Part shown: one piece after another, positions 61,830 to 64,000 of the stretch
Numbering within the stretch: position 1 is the stretch's first letter
Layout: each line of letters starts with the position of its first letter
Assembly: GCA_016718845.1 (NCBI GenBank)
Contig: JADKCK010000106.1
Span: 1-64,000 of the forward strand
Reading direction: 5' to 3'
From: Sphingobacteriales bacterium
Lineage (GTDB): Bacteria > Bacteroidota > Bacteroidia > Chitinophagales > UBA2359
Length of the DNA stretch: 64,000 nt
The notes under the pieces: generated by a model
What the model was told of the DNA's origin: nothing
Databases searched by the model: none
Seen by the model: the letters and a program-made list of their open reading frames with translations, nothing else
Translations under genes and position numbers: made by a program

Positions 61830-62654
61830 ATGGTGAATAAAAAAAGAGTGCTGATTATTACTCACGAGATGGAACCCTATCTCGAAATCACACCAACTGC
61901 TCATACAGTATTAAAAACGACCAGCTTTTTGAATAACAATACCACCGAAGTGCGCGTATTGATGCCTCGTTTTGGAAACGTTAACGAGCGCCGCCACCGC
62001 TTGCACGAAGTAGTACGTCTTTCGGGTATCAATATTATTGTTGATGAAGATGATTATCCACTTATTATTAAAGTTGCCTCGTTGCCAGGTGCGCGTTTGC
62101 AAGTTTACTTTTTAGAAAACCAAGAATTTTTTAAACGCAAAAACGACGTTAGAGACGACAAAGGCACGTTTTACGAAGATAATGCCGAGCGGATGATTTT
62201 CTTTTGCAAAGGCGTACTCGAAACAGTTCGTAAATTTGGCTGGGCACCCGATGTTATTATCTGCCACGGCTGGATGAGTAGCCTGATACCGTTGTATGGC
62301 AAAACTGCCTATAAAACAGACCCCATCTTTACCAATTCTAAATTTCTTTACAGCATAGATGCCCCTATGTTCGACCAAATGGCTGTAGATTTATTTAACC
62401 AAAAGGCATCTATCAAACGTGTGCTTACCTCCGAACTAGAACCCTACGGAAACGTAACCAACAACGATTTGCATAAAGGTGCTATCTATTACTCGGATGC
62501 AGTAATGGTACAAACCGAAAACCTAAGCCCCGAACTGCAAGCCGCCATAGATAGCAGCCCTACACCAAAACCATTGCTTGTTTATGATAACGACGAACAC
62601 CTTGGCGAAACCGTGAAAGATTTTGTAAAAGCACTAACAGACAATGAAGACTAA
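61830..62654 (+). CDS. Short Bacteroidota glycogen/starch synthase-like protein
   Basis: A 274-residue protein equivalent to only the N-terminal (GT5 acceptor-side) domain of glycogen synthase: VLIITHEMEPYLEITPTAHT, VRVLMPRFGNVNERRHRLHE, and APDVIICHGWMSSLIPLY, where the His-Gly-Trp corresponds to the starch-synthase HDWQ region. The usual C-terminal ADP-glucose-binding domain is absent, as in the conserved short form annotated as glycogen/starch synthase across Bacteroidota, so catalytic activity is uncertain. Synteny with panC and a DUF4270 gene is characteristic of the phylum. The C-terminal segment is acidic. Confidence 0.85.
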   Translation: MVNKKRVLIITHEMEPYLEITPTAHTVLKTTSFLNNNTTEVRVLMPRFGNVNERRHRLHEVVRLSGINIIVDEDDYPLIIKVASLPGARLQVYFLENQEFFKRKNDVRDDKGTFYEDNAERMIFFCKGVLETVRKFGWAPDVIICHGWMSSLIPLYGKTAYKTDPIFTNSKFLYSIDAPMFDQMAVDLFNQKASIKRVLTSELEPYGNVTNNDLHKGAIYYSDAVMVQTENLSPELQAAIDSSPTPKPLLVYDNDEHLGETVKDFVKALTDNED

Positions 62655-62798
62655 ACAAAGTAACTGTTCAAAAAGTGCTATGTTGTAGTAAAACTTGTTT
62701 GAACAATTAACCCAATGGGCTAAAAAAAATTTTGTTGCACACAACCTAAAGAGCTACTTTTTACGTTATAGTAGTCAAACAATCATTTACTATCTTTT

Positions 62799-64000
62799 AT
62801 GCGTTTATCCCTATCAAAATTATACTTCTTTTTACTTGTAGTTGCCAGCTTATCTTTTGTAACAGCTTGTAACGACTCAACTTTTATCGGCTCAGATTTG
62901 ATTGACGACTCTGAGTTTTATGGTAGCTATACCACCGATACCTTAACACTTACCACCAATAGCTTTAAAGCCGACTCTATCATCACCTCTAATGTGCTAG
63001 CCAATGGCTCGCATATTACCTATTTGTTAGGCGGATTAGACGACCCCACCTTTGGGCGCTCCAAAGCAAGTATCTACGGGCAGTTAAGCCTGCCAAACAG
63101 CAGCCTTAATTTGGGTAGCAACCTACAACTCGACTCGGTGGTGCTTACCCTGCAATATACACCCAACACAACACCCTATGGCGATACCATAGACAATAAA
63201 GTAGATGTGAACATTTACGAAATGGCAGAAAGTATGTCGTATGGCAAACCCTATTTTGCTAACCAAACATTTGCTTATTATCCAACACTTTTAGGTCGTA
63301 TTGCCCAAACAACTTTTGCTGCCGCCGATAGCGTAACTATACAAAAATATGGCACTAAAATAGATACCATAAATAACGTACCTACTCAGGTAGATGATAT
63401 AACAACCGAGACCTTAGCTCCACAAATGCGCATACGCCTAAGCAACGAATTAGGCTACCGCTTATTGGCACAATCGGGTACCAACAACTTTAAAGACAAT
63501 GCCAGTTTCCGTGATTTTTTTAAAGGTCTCTACATCACCACCAATACCGATGCAAAAGTAGTGGCATCTATCAGCCCATTTGGGTCGCAAAGTGGCATAA
63601 CTTTATATTATAGCAATAGCTTAGGCAAAGGTAAATCAACCGATTTTGTGTTTAACGGAGCATGGGTAGTTAATAGCTTCGAAAACAACCACACCAATAC
63701 CGAAGTAGGCAACGCCTTAACCCAAACAACCCCAACCGAACAAGAATATGTGTATGTGCAAGGCATGAGTGGCGTGGGTTTTACCTTAAACATGCCTTAT
63801 CTAAGCAGCCTTGGCAATGCAGCCATTAACCGAGCCGAACTTGAACTAACCGTTAAACCAGATAGCTATAGCCTTTTTACGCCACCAAACAAAATAGACA
63901 TCCTATCTGTTTTAAACAACAGACAATACGGCGGGCTTAAACTAACCGATGCCACCAAACAAACAACATCAGACGGTTTTGTTAAATACAAACTAATTTT
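62799..64000 (+). CDS. DUF4270 lipoprotein (3' end outside window)
   Basis: An open frame of 400 codons that runs off the right edge. It begins with a lipoprotein signal peptide (MRLSLSKLYFFLLVVASLSF) and lipobox VTAC with Cys24, then DSTFIGSDLI. The DUF4270 signature follows: the early TDTLTLTTNSFKADSIITS, and LLGGLDDPTFGRSKASIYGQ, with a long beta-rich domain. Family members are outer-membrane-anchored proteins of Bacteroidota with unknown role, often encoded after the short glycogen synthase, as here (145 bp gap). The 5' end is complete; about a quarter of the gene may be missing. Confidence 0.85.
   Translation, partial: MRLSLSKLYFFLLVVASLSFVTACNDSTFIGSDLIDDSEFYGSYTTDTLTLTTNSFKADSIITSNVLANGSHITYLLGGLDDPTFGRSKASIYGQLSLPNSSLNLGSNLQLDSVVLTLQYTPNTTPYGDTIDNKVDVNIYEMAESMSYGKPYFANQTFAYYPTLLGRIAQTTFAAADSVTIQKYGTKIDTINNVPTQVDDITTETLAPQMRIRLSNELGYRLLAQSGTNNFKDNASFRDFFKGLYITTNTDAKVVASISPFGSQSGITLYYSNSLGKGKSTDFVFNGAWVVNSFENNHTNTEVGNALTQTTPTEQEYVYVQGMSGVGFTLNMPYLSSLGNAAINRAELELTVKPDSYSLFTPPNKIDILSVLNNRQYGGLKLTDATKQTTSDGFVKYKLI

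Overview
The window is a chromosomal segment from a Bacteroidota bacterium, probably a Saprospiria- or Chitinophagia-like lineage. The evidence is: promoters of the Bacteroidota form TAnnTTTG; type IX secretion (T9SS) sorting domains of both the gliding-motility B type and the A type; SprB-repeat adhesins; a DUF4270 lipoprotein beside the short Bacteroidota glycogen synthase; and the familiar sucD, fabG, etfAB, DUF1015 and panC genes. I saw no rRNA, tRNA, CRISPR array, transposase or phage genes.

Positions 1-16400 are dominated by giant secreted adhesins. A PKD/Ig-like protein (1-3116) and a membrane TPR glycosyltransferase-like gene (3998-5848) are heavily frameshifted. A ~3400-residue SprB-repeat protein (6079-16366) carries a signal peptide, about 30 SprB repeats (including seven nearly identical 231-bp units) and a complete T9SS type B tail, but is broken by about a dozen apparent frameshifts. 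Almost all gene breakage in the window lies here and in the repeat array near 22-26 kb, so sequencing or assembly error in repeats is as likely as true decay.

Positions 17374-21943 hold an ECF sigma factor, a tightly coupled soluble anti-sigma-like protein and a convergent 1007-residue TPR-CHAT protease. The trio resembles the signalling half of protease-controlled sigma systems, here without CRISPR.

Positions 22244-26445 are the most unusual part: about 13 tandem units on the minus strand. Each holds a 42-44 codon gene for a tiny exported peptide (signal peptide plus about 23 residues) followed by a conserved 34-nt hairpin. Six copies of one promoter module lie in the array; four drive peptide genes with an ATG, one drives a start-less copy and one drives a different 201-residue exported/membrane protein. 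A divergent 45-residue homologue with a related promoter flanks the array. I do not recognise this family.

Positions 26652-43000 are mostly housekeeping: an uncharacterised 530-aa protein, sucD, fabG, a LysM lytic transglycosylase, an LRR protein, a stand-alone homocysteine S-methyltransferase, a seven-bladed T9SS-sorted propeller protein, a HEAT-like protein, etfA/etfB, a TPR protein and an atypical SDR. Several dispersed intergenic repeats occur among them.

Positions 43300-52150 are an accessory patch: DUF1015, a CPBP membrane protein, DUF2625, a double-motif aspartic-protease-like gene, a HIT protein, an MVL-type mannan-binding lectin, a two-gene deletion scar, a sulfotransferase with foreign-looking composition and a cold-shock protein. 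A conserved, apparently structured promoter-leader element precedes both the protease-like and lectin genes, and REP-like palindromes fused to promoter boxes occur three times.

Positions 52292-64000 return to core genes: an acyl-CoA dehydrogenase-SCP2 fusion, PBP1A, pckA, a MraY/WecA-family transferase, panC, glycogen synthase and the 5' part of a DUF4270 lipoprotein that runs off the window.
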